Assembly (NCBI RefSeq): GCF_001685015.1 | Contig: NZ_MAYT01000027.1 | Span: 388,697-452,696 of the forward strand | DNA: 64,000 nt | Direction: 5' to 3' | DNA from: Pseudobacillus wudalianchiensis | Lineage (GTDB): Bacteria > Bacillota > Bacilli > Bacillales > Domibacillaceae | Shown here: positions 1 to 8,303 of the stretch, piece by piece | Numbering within the stretch: the first letter of the stretch is position 1 | How the letters are laid out: each line of letters begins with the position of its first letter | Notes under the pieces: generated by a model | The model's database searches: none | Told to the model about the DNA's origin: nothing | Seen by the model: only the letters and a program-made list of their open reading frames with translations | Made by a program: the position numbers and the translations under genes

Positions 1-1
1 T

Positions 2-304
2 TCCATATCAGCTTATAAACGAGCATTAAAACCAAATGGTAGTTTTGTCCACATAGGAGGTTCCGAATCTCAATTTTTTCAAGCGTTAGTTCTTGGACCT
101 TTTATTTCAATGACTGGAAGCAAGAAAATAAGTAACCTGTTACAGAGAGCAAACCAAAAGGACCTAAATTACGTAAAAGAATTACTTGAGACTGGAAAAG
201 TAAAGCCAATAATTGATAAACGATTTGAGTTAAGTGAAGTAACGGAAGCATTCAAATATTTTCAAGAAGGTCACGCTCAAGGTAAAGTGGTAATTACTAT
301 ATAA
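2..304 (+). CDS. C-terminal part of a zinc-type alcohol/quinone oxidoreductase (MDR family), cut by window edge
   Basis: The reading frame is open from the first bases, so this is the 3' end of a gene that begins outside the window. About 100 residues are visible. They contain the end of the Rossmann domain (a strand reading GSFVHIGG), then a catalytic-domain tail with KPIIDKRFELSEV and a closing GKVVITI strand. This ending is typical of NAD(P)-dependent medium-chain dehydrogenases and quinone reductases. The zinc and cofactor motifs lie outside the window, so the substrate cannot be judged. An internal ATG at 110 is not the real start, because the homology runs upstream of it. Confidence 0.85.
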   Translation, partial: SISAYKRALKPNGSFVHIGGSESQFFQALVLGPFISMTGSKKISNLLQRANQKDLNYVKELLETGKVKPIIDKRFELSEVTEAFKYFQEGHAQGKVVITI

Positions 305-651
305 TTTAAAGCTGACCATCCCCCCTAACCATTCCTGCTTATGAAAAATAAACTGAATAAATTTACTCGTATTCTTGGTCATGACCATGATTTTACATGA
401 ACCAATTGGCTATAACTCAATACCATGGGGAAACGTGATCAAAGCCTTTCACTTAGCGAAATTTGCTATTTCCGTAATAAAAGAGATCCCTACTATGAAA
501 AAAGAACAGCTTGCTTTACAAGACAAGTCTGTTCAAACCAAGTGAAATTCGTTCAATAACTATTTGGATCGCTGTTTAAGAAGAAAACCAGTTAGAAAAT
601 TTATATACTCTTTTAAACAAATCCAATCTTTTTATCAGAACCTCTATACTA
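305..651. other. Gene-free interval
   Basis: This interval separates the dehydrogenase tail from the convergent chemoreceptor gene. No open frame with a ribosome site was found on either strand, and no clear hairpin terminator. Short broken frames on the plus strand could be the remains of an older gene, but nothing is recognisable. Confidence 0.5.
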
Positions 652-2442
652 TTACGCTTCTGCTTTTGACCTCATGGGACTACTAGACAGCATATCTTGT
701 TTATGTATAATGAACTCAGTCGTAATATCTGTTAAGGATGATGCTAGTTCTGTTAACTTCATTCCCGTTTCGTGGGTATGATTCATGTGTTCAATTTGTT
801 CTTTAGAATTAGCTAACATTTGCTCAGTACTGGCTAGTGTTTCTTGTGACACAGATGCAAAGCTCTCAGCGGACTGTTCTATTTCAGGCAAAGCTAAAGA
901 AATGAGATTACATTCCTCCTTCATTTTCTCAAGTTCTTCATTAACTTTCTTAATCTCCTCCATCAAATGATCAAACGTTTGTTTAGATTGAAACGAAATG
1001 TTAGCATTAAGCTGACTTTTTTGAAGCATATGATGAAATTCTTCAGAAGCTTTCACGGATATTTCTTCCATCGACTGAATGAGTCGTGTAATTTCCTCGG
1101 TGGCCCCCTTCGATTGGTCGGCTAATTTTCTGACTTCCCCCGCCACAACGGCAAACCCTTTTCCTGATTCCCCAGCTCTTGCTGCCTCTATTGCTGCATT
1201 CAAAGCAAGCAGCTTGGTTTGCTCTGCAAATTGTTGAATTATATTGACAATACTCGCAATTGATAGCGAGTGTTCTTTTACCGTGTTAATAGTATCAGTC
1301 ATGGTTATAAATTCTTTCTCAAACTGATTCATTGACGTAATCATGTGAACGATATCCTGCTCCCCTTGAGAGGCCCGGTAATTCATGTGTTCCGATGTGC
1401 GCGCGATAGTGTTCATGTTTGAGAGCATATGATGGATTTTCTCCTTCATTTCCTGAAACATGCCAATACTTTTTTCAGAACTGATAGCCGTTTGTTCCGC
1501 CCCTTCTTTTACTGTAAAAATTGATTCTTTCAGTTCATTATTAAAATACAACGCATTTTCAGAGGCACCCTTCAATTCATCCCCTGTTTCATGTAAAGCG
1601 GCGGTTGTGTCATAAAGTTGGTCAAGCATCATTTTCATTTGCCCAATCATTTGATTTAAGCTTTTTATAAGGGAAGAAATTTCAGGAACAGAAGTATTGA
1701 GCATAATTTGTTCACTCAAATCCCCGTCTCGTACCTTTCGGATCACTTTTTGTATGGTGCTTAATGGTTTTGTCACACTTCTCACTAATAATATAATAAC
1801 AATAGACGTAATAAGGACACTGATAATAGAAGTAATGAGCATAAATACTGCTAACTGGTTAATGGGGCCTAAATAATCCGCAGTCGGAACAGCCAATAAA
1901 TAAATCCCTTTTAACTCAGGTATTTTTTTAAATGTCAGCGTATAATCACTCCCTTGAAACTCAAAGTGAAGAATCCCTTTTTCTTGTTTTCTTACCGACC
2001 CTAGGACGTTTTCCGGGAAAGCTAAACGACTTCCTTCACTGACAGTAAACGGTATTACCTCACTTTGTTTTAGTAAGAAAAAGTGACCCGACAGACCGTC
2101 TTGTGCTAATTGAGCAGCTTGTAATTTAATTGTAGAGTTAAATTTCTTCAAAAATTCTTCTTCATCGTTAATAAACGTAAACATCAAACTTTGAGCAATC
2201 TCAGACATCGAAAAAGCTTCACGCTCCAGACGGTTTTCGGTAATACGAATAGCAGTGTTACGTGATTTTTCATAAGAAACAAAACCAAGCATTCCGGTTG
2301 ACATGATAAATAAACTTAAAATGCTTATAAGCAATCTGCTTTGTAATGTCCATCTCTTTTGTTTCTGTTTTGGATGTAACTTTCGTTTCCATTTAAATAG
2401 ATGTGTTCTTTTCTCAATATGAATACCGTACTTCCAGTTCAT
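652..2442 (-). CDS. Methyl-accepting chemotaxis protein
   Basis: A membrane chemoreceptor of 596 residues that would pass ligand signals to CheA/CheW. It has a basic cytoplasmic N-terminus, a first membrane helix near residues 37-55, an extracellular sensing segment of about 140 residues, a second helix near 198-222, a HAMP linker to about residue 275, and a long coiled-coil signalling domain. The hairpin tip is unmistakable ([15 protein letters not shown], then [16 protein letters not shown]). The start follows a good ribosome site (GAAAGGTGGGG). The extracellular domain is short and was not assigned, so the ligand is unknown. No other chemotaxis genes are adjacent. Confidence 0.95.
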   Translation of the reverse strand: MNWKYGIHIEKRTHLFKWKRKLHPKQKQKRWTLQSRLLISILSLFIMSTGMLGFVSYEKSRNTAIRITENRLEREAFSMSEIAQSLMFTFINDEEEFLKKFNSTIKLQAAQLAQDGLSGHFFLLKQSEVIPFTVSEGSRLAFPENVLGSVRKQEKGILHFEFQGSDYTLTFKKIPELKGIYLLAVPTADYLGPINQLAVFMLITSIISVLITSIVIILLVRSVTKPLSTIQKVIRKVRDGDLSEQIMLNTSVPEISSLIKSLNQMIGQMKMMLDQLYDTTAALHETGDELKGASENALYFNNELKESIFTVKEGAEQTAISSEKSIGMFQEMKEKIHHMLSNMNTIARTSEHMNYRASQGEQDIVHMITSMNQFEKEFITMTDTINTVKEHSLSIASIVNIIQQFAEQTKLLALNAAIEAARAGESGKGFAVVAGEVRKLADQSKGATEEITRLIQSMEEISVKASEEFHHMLQKSQLNANISFQSKQTFDHLMEEIKKVNEELEKMKEECNLISLALPEIEQSAESFASVSQETLASTEQMLANSKEQIEHMNHTHETGMKLTELASSLTDITTEFIIHKQDMLSSSPMRSKAEA

Positions 2443-2803
2443 TTTATCCCCACCTTTCGACCTATCTTTAAGTATGGCATTCTATTGTAAATCTCGTGTA
2501 AAAGTTGTATGAAGTTATTTTAAAAAGCAATTTTAGTAAATTTAATCTTATCTCTATTGCAAAGATTCTTTGAATAATGAGATGCTTGGGAGAAAACTAG
2601 TAAAGTAAGATAAAAAACACCATAACGGATTACCTAATCCTTATAAAAAACTTCCTGAAGAATCGGTTCTGATATGAAAAACTCAAGATAGCTGCAAGTA
2701 ATATTCCAAACTTTGACGTATTCATACTCGCAGCCTAAAAAAGAACATGATCAGTATGTCTACGATTTAGAGATTATTTTCAAGGGATCCATAAAATGAA
2801 AAC
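2443..2803. other. Intergenic interval upstream of the chemoreceptor
   Basis: It lies between the chemoreceptor start and the hup terminator and must hold the chemoreceptor promoter on the minus strand. I could not fix a convincing -35/-10 pair, and no open frame with a ribosome site is present. Confidence 0.4.
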
Positions 2804-2832
2804 AGGCTCTAGGGGGTAATCCCCTAGAGCCT
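2804..2832 (-). terminator. Intrinsic terminator of hup
   Basis: The arms AGGCTCTAGGGG and CCCCTAGAGCCT form a perfect 12-bp stem with a 5-base loop. On the minus strand a U-rich stretch (GTTTTCATTTTAT) follows. It lies about 30 bases past the hup stop codon. Confidence 0.85.
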
Positions 2833-2863
2833 TTCTATAATATACGGTTATAGAAATATAAGT

Positions 2864-3136
2864 TTATTTCACAGCTTCTTTCAATTCCTTACCTGGTTTA
2901 AAAGCAGGAATTTTAGAAGCAGCAATCTGAATTTCTCCTCCAGTTTGTGGATTACGGCCTGTTCGAGCTGCACGTTCACGTACTTCAAATGTTCCAAATC
3001 CGATTAACTGGATTTTCTCTTCCTTAGCAAGTGTATTAGAAATCGTTTCAAATAATGCGTTCACAGCTTTTGTAGCATCTTGTTTACTTAACTCGGTTTT
3101 CTCTGCAACAACGTTTACTAATTCTGTCTTATTCAT
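2864..3136 (-). CDS. hup: HU-family DNA-binding protein
   Basis: A 90-residue histone-like nucleoid protein that binds and bends DNA as a dimer. The full-length HU fold is present: N-terminus [19 protein letters not shown], the [21 protein letters not shown] arm region, and the [15 protein letters not shown]-terminus. The start is preceded by AGAGGTG. It stands alone with its own terminator. In Bacillus subtilis the equivalent is HBsu (hbs/hupA). Whether this is the main HU or a paralogue cannot be decided from the window. Confidence 0.95.
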   Translation of the reverse strand: MNKTELVNVVAEKTELSKQDATKAVNALFETISNTLAKEEKIQLIGFGTFEVRERAARTGRNPQTGGEIQIAASKIPAFKPGKELKEAVK

Positions 3137-3260
3137 ATTTAAACACCTCTTCTTTTTACTTTGGGCATTATGTAGAGATTAAAACATAACATATGTTCTA
3201 TACGTTTGTCACTGAATAAGATTAGATAAACGAAAGAGAAATTTCTTATTATATATTAAA

Positions 3261-3289
3261 CGCCCTAGCTGCTTTGAGCAGCTAGGGCG
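3261..3289 (-). terminator. Intrinsic terminator downstream of the globin gene
   Basis: A perfect 12-bp stem (CGCCCTAGCTGC and GCAGCTAGGGCG) with a 5-base loop. On the minus strand an AT-rich tail (TTTAATATATAATAAG) follows. It lies about 90 bases beyond the globin stop and could also act on the plus strand, where TTTT follows. Confidence 0.75.
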
Positions 3290-3381
3290 TTTTCCATCCA
3301 ACATGATGATATTTATGTTGCAATTCAAATGAAAATTCATATTTTACTTTCTTCAAATAATCCATCCACTAATACAGCCAG

Positions 3382-3744
3382 TCACTTATAAATAATATCC
3401 TCTCTTAATGAAGCAACTTTACTTAAAGCTTTGTCTATGTCTGCTTCACTTACACCAAAGTGAGCAAGCGCATCATGAAGATGTTTTGCAATAGCATCAA
3501 AATGGGCTGGCTGTAGATTCATTCCTTCGTGTGCTTTTGCCATTGATTTTCCTGAATACTGATTAGGTCCGCCTAACGCAAAACTAATAAATTTTGTCTG
3601 ATGACGACGCTGTTTTTCCATATCTGTGTGTTCAAAAAAGTGACTAACTGTATCATCTTTAAGAACCAATTCGGAATAAAAATAGTCCACAACTTTTGCA
3701 ACAGCTTCTTCTCCGCCAACTTTTTCATAAAGTGTTTGTTCCAT
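3382..3744 (-). CDS. Group 1 truncated haemoglobin
   Basis: A 120-residue haem protein of the two-over-two globin fold, probably involved in oxygen or nitric oxide chemistry in the cytoplasm. It opens with TLYEKVGGEEAVAKVVDYFY, which places the distal B10 tyrosine. The segment KSMAKAHEGM holds the proximal histidine. The length and the GPNQYSGKSM pattern fit group 1 (GlbN-like) better than the group 2 protein YjbI of B. subtilis. A GGGGTG ribosome site precedes the start. It is a single-gene unit closed by the hairpin at 3261-3289. Confidence 0.9.
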   Translation of the reverse strand: MEQTLYEKVGGEEAVAKVVDYFYSELVLKDDTVSHFFEHTDMEKQRRHQTKFISFALGGPNQYSGKSMAKAHEGMNLQPAHFDAIAKHLHDALAHFGVSEADIDKALSKVASLREDIIYK

Positions 3745-4339
3745 TAATTTGCACCCCTATCTAGATGTTTATAATAACATTTTCCCCAAGAGGATCAGGT
3801 GTAATCCCTATAAATTGTAATTAATCGTTAATATTCCATTTTTTATTCAGTACTGTCTTTAAGCATATTGAACATACTAAACATTTTCATAGACAGTCCT
3901 AAATCTAGTTTTTATATAACCTATTAGGACAAATATGTATCACGTCTATAAGAAAAGATCCGAAAAACGCTTCACTGTACGCCCTCAATAAGGCCGCCTT
4001 TAAAATTTCTTTCTAGACGTTCAAATATTACTTTCACCCTCTCATTCTTAGGCTATTCTCTTAATAGCAATAGAAAAGAGTATAAGGGATTTTTGTCCCC
4101 AACGTAGTTGGGGGCTAGGCAAAGCCTGACAAAACAAAGTGTCAAGAAAGTCTCTTTATTGTAAGCCTAGTAAAGAAAGAAACTATCTGCCAACCCCTAA
4201 ATTTCATGGAACGAAAGTATGGTTCTAATTAACACCAAATGATTTTTTTGAACGTAAACGGCCACAAAAAAACGTAGAAAGCACTCTTCTCTCAAGGTCT
4301 TTTCCTAATTCAAATGTTTTCAAAATTTAAGCAATGGGG
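3745..4339. other. Gene-free interval with a compact hairpin
   Basis: Nearly 600 bases without a credible gene between the globin start and the toxin-antitoxin locus. The only clear structure is near 4097-4113, where CCCCAAC and GTTGGGG surround GTA, followed by GGCTAGGC/GCCTGAC. This could be part of a small RNA or a remnant. No protein-coding frame with a ribosome site was found. Confidence 0.4.
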
Positions 4340-4345
4340 TATAAT
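4340..4345 (+). promoter_or_regulatory. Candidate -10 box (TATAAT) for the antitoxin RNA
   Basis: A perfect TATAAT lies about 10 bases upstream of the proposed start of the opposing RNA. The matching -35 (TTTTCA at 4317-4322, 17-bp spacing) is weak, so the assignment rests mainly on position. Confidence 0.45.
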
Positions 4346-4372
4346 AACAATAGAACTGTATACATTAAAAAA

Positions 4373-4404
4373 GACCGTTTCGATGCTGGAACATCAAAAC
4401 GGCC
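4373..4404 (-). terminator. Terminator of the toxin message
   Basis: On the minus strand a long hairpin (GGCCGTTTTGATG paired with CATCGAAACGGTC) is followed by TTTTTT. It lies about 90 bases past the toxin stop codon, so the toxin RNA carries a long structured 3' untranslated region inside which the antisense RNA pairs. Confidence 0.75.
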
Positions 4405-4457
4405 ATACAATAGCAGGTTCCCATTAGAGGGATCGACACACAAATAGCTAAGTTACT

Positions 4458-4504
4458 AAAACCGCCATGAGGGGCCAATCTCAAGGGCGGTTTTAGTCTT
4501 TTTT
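4458..4504 (+). terminator. Terminator of the antisense RNA
   Basis: The arms AAAACCGCC and GGCGGTTTT enclose a smaller TGAG/CTCA stem and are followed by AGTCTTTTTT on the plus strand. No plus-strand protein gene lies upstream, which supports a non-coding transcript ending here. Confidence 0.75.
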
Positions 4505-4576
4505 ATGAAATGACAGAATAGATACGATCAAACTCGCGAAAGCAAGTGTAATCATTAAGGTTTCATATACTGTCAT
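4493..4576 (-). CDS. Small hydrophobic type I toxin (holin-like, TxpA/BsrG-like)
   Basis: A 27-residue peptide starting MTVYETLMITLAFASLIVSI and ending in SFHKKD. It is one membrane helix preceded by the T-V-Y-E-T-L-M signature and closed by a lysine tail, the pattern seen in putative holin-like type I toxins of Bacillus and Enterococcus. Such peptides damage the cell membrane when produced without their RNA antitoxin. A very strong ribosome site (GGAGGTG, about 9 bases upstream) lies inside a possible stem. An opposing RNA overlaps the 3' end. The gene is easily missed because of its length. The identification rests on the motif and the locus architecture. Confidence 0.75.
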   Translation of the reverse strand: MTVYETLMITLAFASLIVSILSFHKKD

Positions 4577-4662
4577 GCGGCATCACCTCCCTCCGCTAAA
4601 AATGGAGGAGAGTGCCGACCACCCTTGAGAAAACCTATACTATTGTTGCTATTATTATATCA
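4577..4662 (-). promoter_or_regulatory. Toxin promoter region and ribosome-site-sequestering leader
   Basis: On the minus strand a TATAAT lies at 4654-4659 without a convincing -35. Downstream, CCTCC (4604-4608) can pair with GGAGG (4590-4594) across a 9-base loop. This would mask part of the double GGAGG ribosome site. Sequestered ribosome sites are common in type I toxin messages. The promoter assignment is weaker than the leader structure. Confidence 0.45.
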
Positions 4663-4956
4663 TTTTTTCAGCAGGAACGTTTGTTTCTAAAAACATAACC
4701 TTTAGTTATTGAACGATCACCTAAATCATTGCCTTACAGACAAACTGATTATTTATATTCTATCTCCCTCTACACTCATTTTTCCATTTGAACTACCCTG
4801 TAAATGTTAGACACAAAATTAATATTTGTGGGGGTGTTTTTATAGCTAAATTTAATTCCATAAGAAACACAGCCAAAATTAGTGTATAATAAAAAAAATT
4901 ACAAAATTACCATAAATTGAATTCATTCATCATCATAATGACCGGGGGATATCAAT

Positions 4957-6060
4957 ATGACTCATTATAATGTCGGCGATTTTCAGAATATTTCTAACGT
5001 TTTTGTTGATTACCAAAATCTTATTCCAAAACATAATGGATTTGTTTTTAAATTCATAAAGAAAAACAATAAATTCATCCATACGTTTGCGGAAGGTGAT
5101 TTTCTTAAAAAAGTAAATATCCCCCCTTCACTAATTGTTGGTAAAACTTTGCATGAACTATTACCTGAAAATCAGGCAGATGAGAAACAATCTTGTTATG
5201 AGAAAGCCTGGAATGGCAGCATTATTAATTATGAAGGAAACTTAAAGGGATTCCATTATCTTTCTTCATTAACTCCAGTAATTGTCAATTCACAAGTTAT
5301 TGAAGTAAATGGCACAGCCATAGAGATTACTGAGCACCGCAAGAATACTCTCAAGATTCAAGAGCTGGAAAAGCTTTCGTTAATTGGTGAACTAGCAGCT
5401 GGAGTTGCCCATGAAATTCGTAATCCTTTAACGTCTGTAACAGGCTTTGCACAAATGATTAAGGAACTTTCAAATGACAAAACAATAGATAGTTATATTG
5501 AAATTGTTCTTACTGAATTAAACAGAATTAATGCCATCGTAAACGAATTTATATTTATCGCTAAGCCTAAAGAAAACATGAAGACTAGAGAAACGGATAT
5601 CAAGGCTTTGGTCTCTCATGTTGTAGAATTTATGAAACCTCAAGCTACTTTAAATGGCGTTCACCTTATTGAATCTATTCATTTCGATCAGACACTTACT
5701 ATTCAATGCGATCCCAATCAGATAACACAAGTGCTGATGAACTTGATCCAAAATGCGATTGAAGCGACTACAGATCCTTCTATACAAGAAATAGTCATTT
5801 CCCTTAAAAATAGGCACAGCGATAGTTTCTTAATAGAAATTACCGATAAAGGGAGCGGAATATCACAAGAGAGACAGAAAAGGCTGTTCGAACCTTTCTA
5901 CACAACAAAAGAAAAAGGGACAGGTTTAGGGCTTATGATGTGCAAACGAATTATAGAAAACCATAATGGTACCATAGAAATTAATAGTCAACTTGGTGAA
6001 GGAACAACTGTTAAAATCAATTTGCCCATGGTTTTCGACCATCAACAATTACAGGGCTAG
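4957..6060 (+). CDS. PAS-domain sensor histidine kinase (KinE/sporulation-kinase-like)
   Basis: A 367-residue soluble sensor kinase with no membrane segment. An N-terminal PAS-like domain spans about residues 20-125. Next comes a HisKA dimerisation domain with the phosphorylated His at residue 152 (AHEIRNPLTS), and then an ATPase domain with the N box (NLIQNAIEA), G1 (DKGSGIS) and G2 (KGTGLGLMMC). This architecture is shared by the orphan kinases that feed the Spo0A phosphorelay, and no response regulator gene is adjacent, which fits. The start follows GGGGGAT. The stimulus is unknown. Confidence 0.88.
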   Translation: MTHYNVGDFQNISNVFVDYQNLIPKHNGFVFKFIKKNNKFIHTFAEGDFLKKVNIPPSLIVGKTLHELLPENQADEKQSCYEKAWNGSIINYEGNLKGFHYLSSLTPVIVNSQVIEVNGTAIEITEHRKNTLKIQELEKLSLIGELAAGVAHEIRNPLTSVTGFAQMIKELSNDKTIDSYIEIVLTELNRINAIVNEFIFIAKPKENMKTRETDIKALVSHVVEFMKPQATLNGVHLIESIHFDQTLTIQCDPNQITQVLMNLIQNAIEATTDPSIQEIVISLKNRHSDSFLIEITDKGSGISQERQKRLFEPFYTTKEKGTGLGLMMCKRIIENHNGTIEINSQLGEGTTVKINLPMVFDHQQLQG

Positions 6061-6558
6061 CCAGTTCAGCGGCTATCATAATCAGTACCCGACAGCGGGA
6101 GGATTAGTATACTTAAATACTCTTCCTTCCAGCTTCTCATGAGAAGCTGAACTCGCTTATTCTTTGACATACCCTATTTTAACTTATTACCTCATCGTTT
6201 ATGCCACTCGGCGGTCATGTGACCAAGGATACAATCAGACTGATCATGAATCAACTGCCGAATGTCCTCTATAGCTCCAGACAAGTTCATCCGCTTGCGG
6301 GGGCACCACTAATAAAAAGGAATAAGCTGTTGCTTTCCCCTTTTCTTCCCTGACTACAAAGTTAGGGAATACTCTCTGGCTGAAAATAAAGAAAGATACC
6401 TCAGAACATACCATAATGCAAAGAAGTCTTTAGTCCGTTCGACAGCTCCGTTAAGTATGAAAAAGCAAAGATGCTGAATGGGAGGATTCGGTAGAGTTTG
6501 TAAACGCTTATTAAAGGTGTATTTAGGTGATTAAATATCGAAAACAAGAAGGCTCACC
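6061..6558. other. Intergenic interval with palindromes and short broken frames
   Basis: It contains the perfect palindrome AGCTTCTCATGAGAAGCT near 6141-6158 and complementary GTTCAGC/GCTGAAC stretches around it, which could fold into a terminator-like structure after the kinase. A minus-strand frame of about 32 codons near 6200-6300 lacks a good ribosome site. Nothing else is recognisable. Confidence 0.35.
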
Positions 6559-6693
6559 GTGATCGTGGATATCTATGTACGAAGCTGTGTTAATAAGATT
6601 GCGGCAAGGGACGAGAAGGAACCTGCTAGCTGCCCGTTTTGTGACAAGCAGGACATTAAGTTTATAAAATTAGGCAGTTTTAAAGATAAATAA
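6559..6693 (+). CDS. Possible 44-residue protein with a CPFC motif
   Basis: A small frame beginning with GTG, preceded by AGAAGG at a suitable distance. The peptide reads VIVDIYVRSCVNKIA, then EPASCPFCDKQDIKFIKLG. It has one CxxC pair plus a single upstream Cys, so it could be a small zinc-knuckle protein, but the metal site looks incomplete. I do not recognise the family. A later GTG at 6565 is an alternative start. Confidence 0.4.
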   Translation: MIVDIYVRSCVNKIAARDEKEPASCPFCDKQDIKFIKLGSFKDK

Positions 6694-6696
6694 AAG

Positions 6697-6716
6697 AAGC
6701 GTCGTCTGACGCTTCA
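6697..6716 (-). terminator. Terminator of the yjcZ-like gene
   Basis: GAAGCGTC/GACGCTTC form an 8-bp stem. On the minus strand the tail is TTTTATTTATC, so it serves the small gene at 6783-6905. Confidence 0.65.
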
Positions 6717-6782
6717 ATGGTAAGTGAAGGAATTGGTTTTGGGCTTTGAGTTTGGAATAGGTTGGTTCCTACATTTTAAAAA

Positions 6783-6905
6783 TTAGTAGCTACCGCTCAT
6801 GAAAGTTGCACCAACAATAATTAATAGGATGAAGAGGACGACAATCAGAACAAAACTGCTGCCATATCCACCGCCGCTAGATCCACCGCCGTAATAGCAT
6901 GACAT
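6783..6905 (-). CDS. YjcZ-family sporulation-associated membrane peptide
   Basis: A 40-residue protein: [17 protein letters not shown] followed by a single membrane helix ([15 protein letters not shown]) and a short tail ending SGSY. A glycine/tyrosine-rich head with one hydrophobic helix is the signature of the YjcZ family, which is multicopy in many spore formers. The start follows GGAGGTG. It is transcribed alone and has its own terminator. The precise role is not established. Confidence 0.85.
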   Translation of the reverse strand: MSCYYGGGSSGGGYGSSFVLIVVLFILLIIVGATFMSGSY

Positions 6906-7156
6906 AAACAGCACCTCCTTTTTAATGGGTTAGTACATGTTATGCAAAGCTTGTTCTCTTTGAAATGGACAAACATGTAAGTATATAAAAAAAAGGAAAT
7001 TAGGTATTGTACATTTTGTTAATTAACCTATTAACCTTGCTTTGCCGAACATCGGAGGATAATGGACATGCTATATTTCTCATTCATTTTCTTCACTATT
7101 ACACTAAAACACCCCTTCACTCAAAAAACAGAAACTCTTCACTCCCCTCTATCACT

Positions 7157-7527
7157 TTAAAGAAAAATAGTGATCGAAGAATAAAGCAGTAACAAAGACA
7201 TAATCAGTCGAAAGGACTTGTCATATTTAGAGAAAAAATCTTTAAATATCGAACCGAATCCTGACCATAGAAGCAACGCTGTCCATCCTAGAAGAATGGT
7301 TACAGTTAAATACAGTACGATGGATGTAAGTGAGTGATTAAACGGTAAAATAAAAGCACTCATCACGGTTAAAAAGAACAAAATGCTTTTTACATTGATC
7401 ATCTGAAAGATAAAGCCTGATAAAAAAGAAGATTGTACATCTTCAGATTTTTTTCAGTACTTGTATGTAAACCAACTTGCCCAGCCAAATAGAGCAGATA
7501 GACTGCACCGCTTGCCGCGCCTGCCGA
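7157..7527 (-). pseudogene. Decayed LysE-family amino-acid exporter
   Basis: The last 81 codons are intact and read QMINVKSILFFLTVMSAF then two more hydrophobic helices, which matches the C-terminal half of LysE/EamB-type exporters. Upstream, the stretch GAVYLLYLAGQVGL lies in a different frame, so a frameshift separates the two parts near 7410-7440. The N-terminal third is missing; the homology stops near 7527, just before the next promoter. The gene is therefore truncated and shifted and is unlikely to make a working transporter. Confidence 0.65.
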
Positions 7528-7572
7528 ACTGACATTTTAAAACACTCACCTATCTAATTTTTCAAAAAACAA

Positions 7573-7601
7573 TTGACAAACCGACGGTCGGTTTGTATTG
7601 T
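7573..7601 (+). promoter_or_regulatory. Sigma-A promoter with an embedded TetR-type operator
   Basis: TTGACA at 7573-7578 and TATTGT at 7596-7601 are 17 bp apart. A perfect inverted repeat, ACAAACCGAC and GTCGGTTTGT around a central G (7576-7596), starts inside the -35 box and fills the spacer. This is a classic repressor site. The TetR protein encoded second in the downstream operon is the natural candidate. Confidence 0.8.
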
Positions 7602-7638
7602 TGGAATATAAATGAAAAAATGGTAAGGAGAGATCAAC

Positions 7639-8286
7639 TTGAAGTTAGCCTCCAAAAGAAAGGTCATTCAATCCGTTATAGGGAGTATCTTCATAAATGG
7701 ACTCGTACCTGTTGTCCTGTATCATGTGTTCTTGAATCATTTCTCAAGTTTTGTTTCACTGCTGCTTGCCACTTCGGTTCCACTTCTAGATAACCTCTAT
7801 CATATTGTGAAACATCGGAAAGCCGATGCTTTTGGGTTGTTTATGTTGACCGGTTTTGTTCTGAGTTTATTGGCGTTTTTATTAGGCGGCAGCGAGAAAT
7901 TAATTTTAATGAGGGAATCGCTAGTAACGGGAATATTAGGACTTATCTTTATCGGTTCTCTTTTTTATTCAAAACCGCTCATTTATCATTTTGCCATTAG
8001 ATTCAGCTCAAGTGATGAGTCGGAGCAGAAAGGCAAGTTTGCGAGTCACTGGGAGTTCCCCTATTTTCGCTTTGTCCTAAGAGTAATGACTGCTGTATGG
8101 GGAATGGCCCTTTTGGTTGAAGCAGTTATTAAAACAATTTTAGTATATGAGCTGTCGACTCCTGCTTTCTTAGCCGTTTCCCAAATCGTTTTCTACAGTG
8201 TAATCGGGGGAACGATTTTATGGACAGTCATCTATCGCAGATTTGCAAAAACGCGCTTAGATTTATTAATAGCCTCAAGAAATTGA
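7639..8286 (+). CDS. VC0807-like multispan membrane protein
   Basis: A 215-residue integral membrane protein with about six hydrophobic segments. The start is TTG at 7639, preceded by TAAGGAGAG. The pattern SVPLLDNLYHIVKHRKADAFGLF in the first half matches the VC0807 family of uncharacterised membrane proteins, which often sit beside TetR regulators. It is first in an operon with the TetR gene, directly behind the operator-bearing promoter. The activity is unknown. A role in efflux or envelope stress is only a guess from context. Confidence 0.7.
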   Translation: MKLASKRKVIQSVIGSIFINGLVPVVLYHVFLNHFSSFVSLLLATSVPLLDNLYHIVKHRKADAFGLFMLTGFVLSLLAFLLGGSEKLILMRESLVTGILGLIFIGSLFYSKPLIYHFAIRFSSSDESEQKGKFASHWEFPYFRFVLRVMTAVWGMALLVEAVIKTILVYELSTPAFLAVSQIVFYSVIGGTILWTVIYRRFAKTRLDLLIASRN

Positions 8287-8303
8287 ATAAGGAGAATACA
8301 AAA

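Larger units (their letters stand above)
4352..4504 (+). ncRNA. Putative antisense antitoxin RNA of a type I toxin-antitoxin pair
   Basis: This is inferred from a consensus -10 box at 4340-4345 and a strong T-tailed hairpin ending near 4504, which together predict an RNA of about 150 nt on the plus strand. It would be complementary to the 3' part of the toxin message on the other strand, including the end of the toxin reading frame. This convergent 3'-overlap layout is that of TxpA/RatA and BsrG/SR4 in B. subtilis. There it is established that the antisense RNA promotes toxin mRNA decay or blocks translation. The exact RNA start is a guess. Confidence 0.55.

Noticed and set aside
785..970. 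Plus-strand frame inside the chemoreceptor gene
   Set aside because: It lies wholly opposite the coiled-coil coding part and has no ribosome site.
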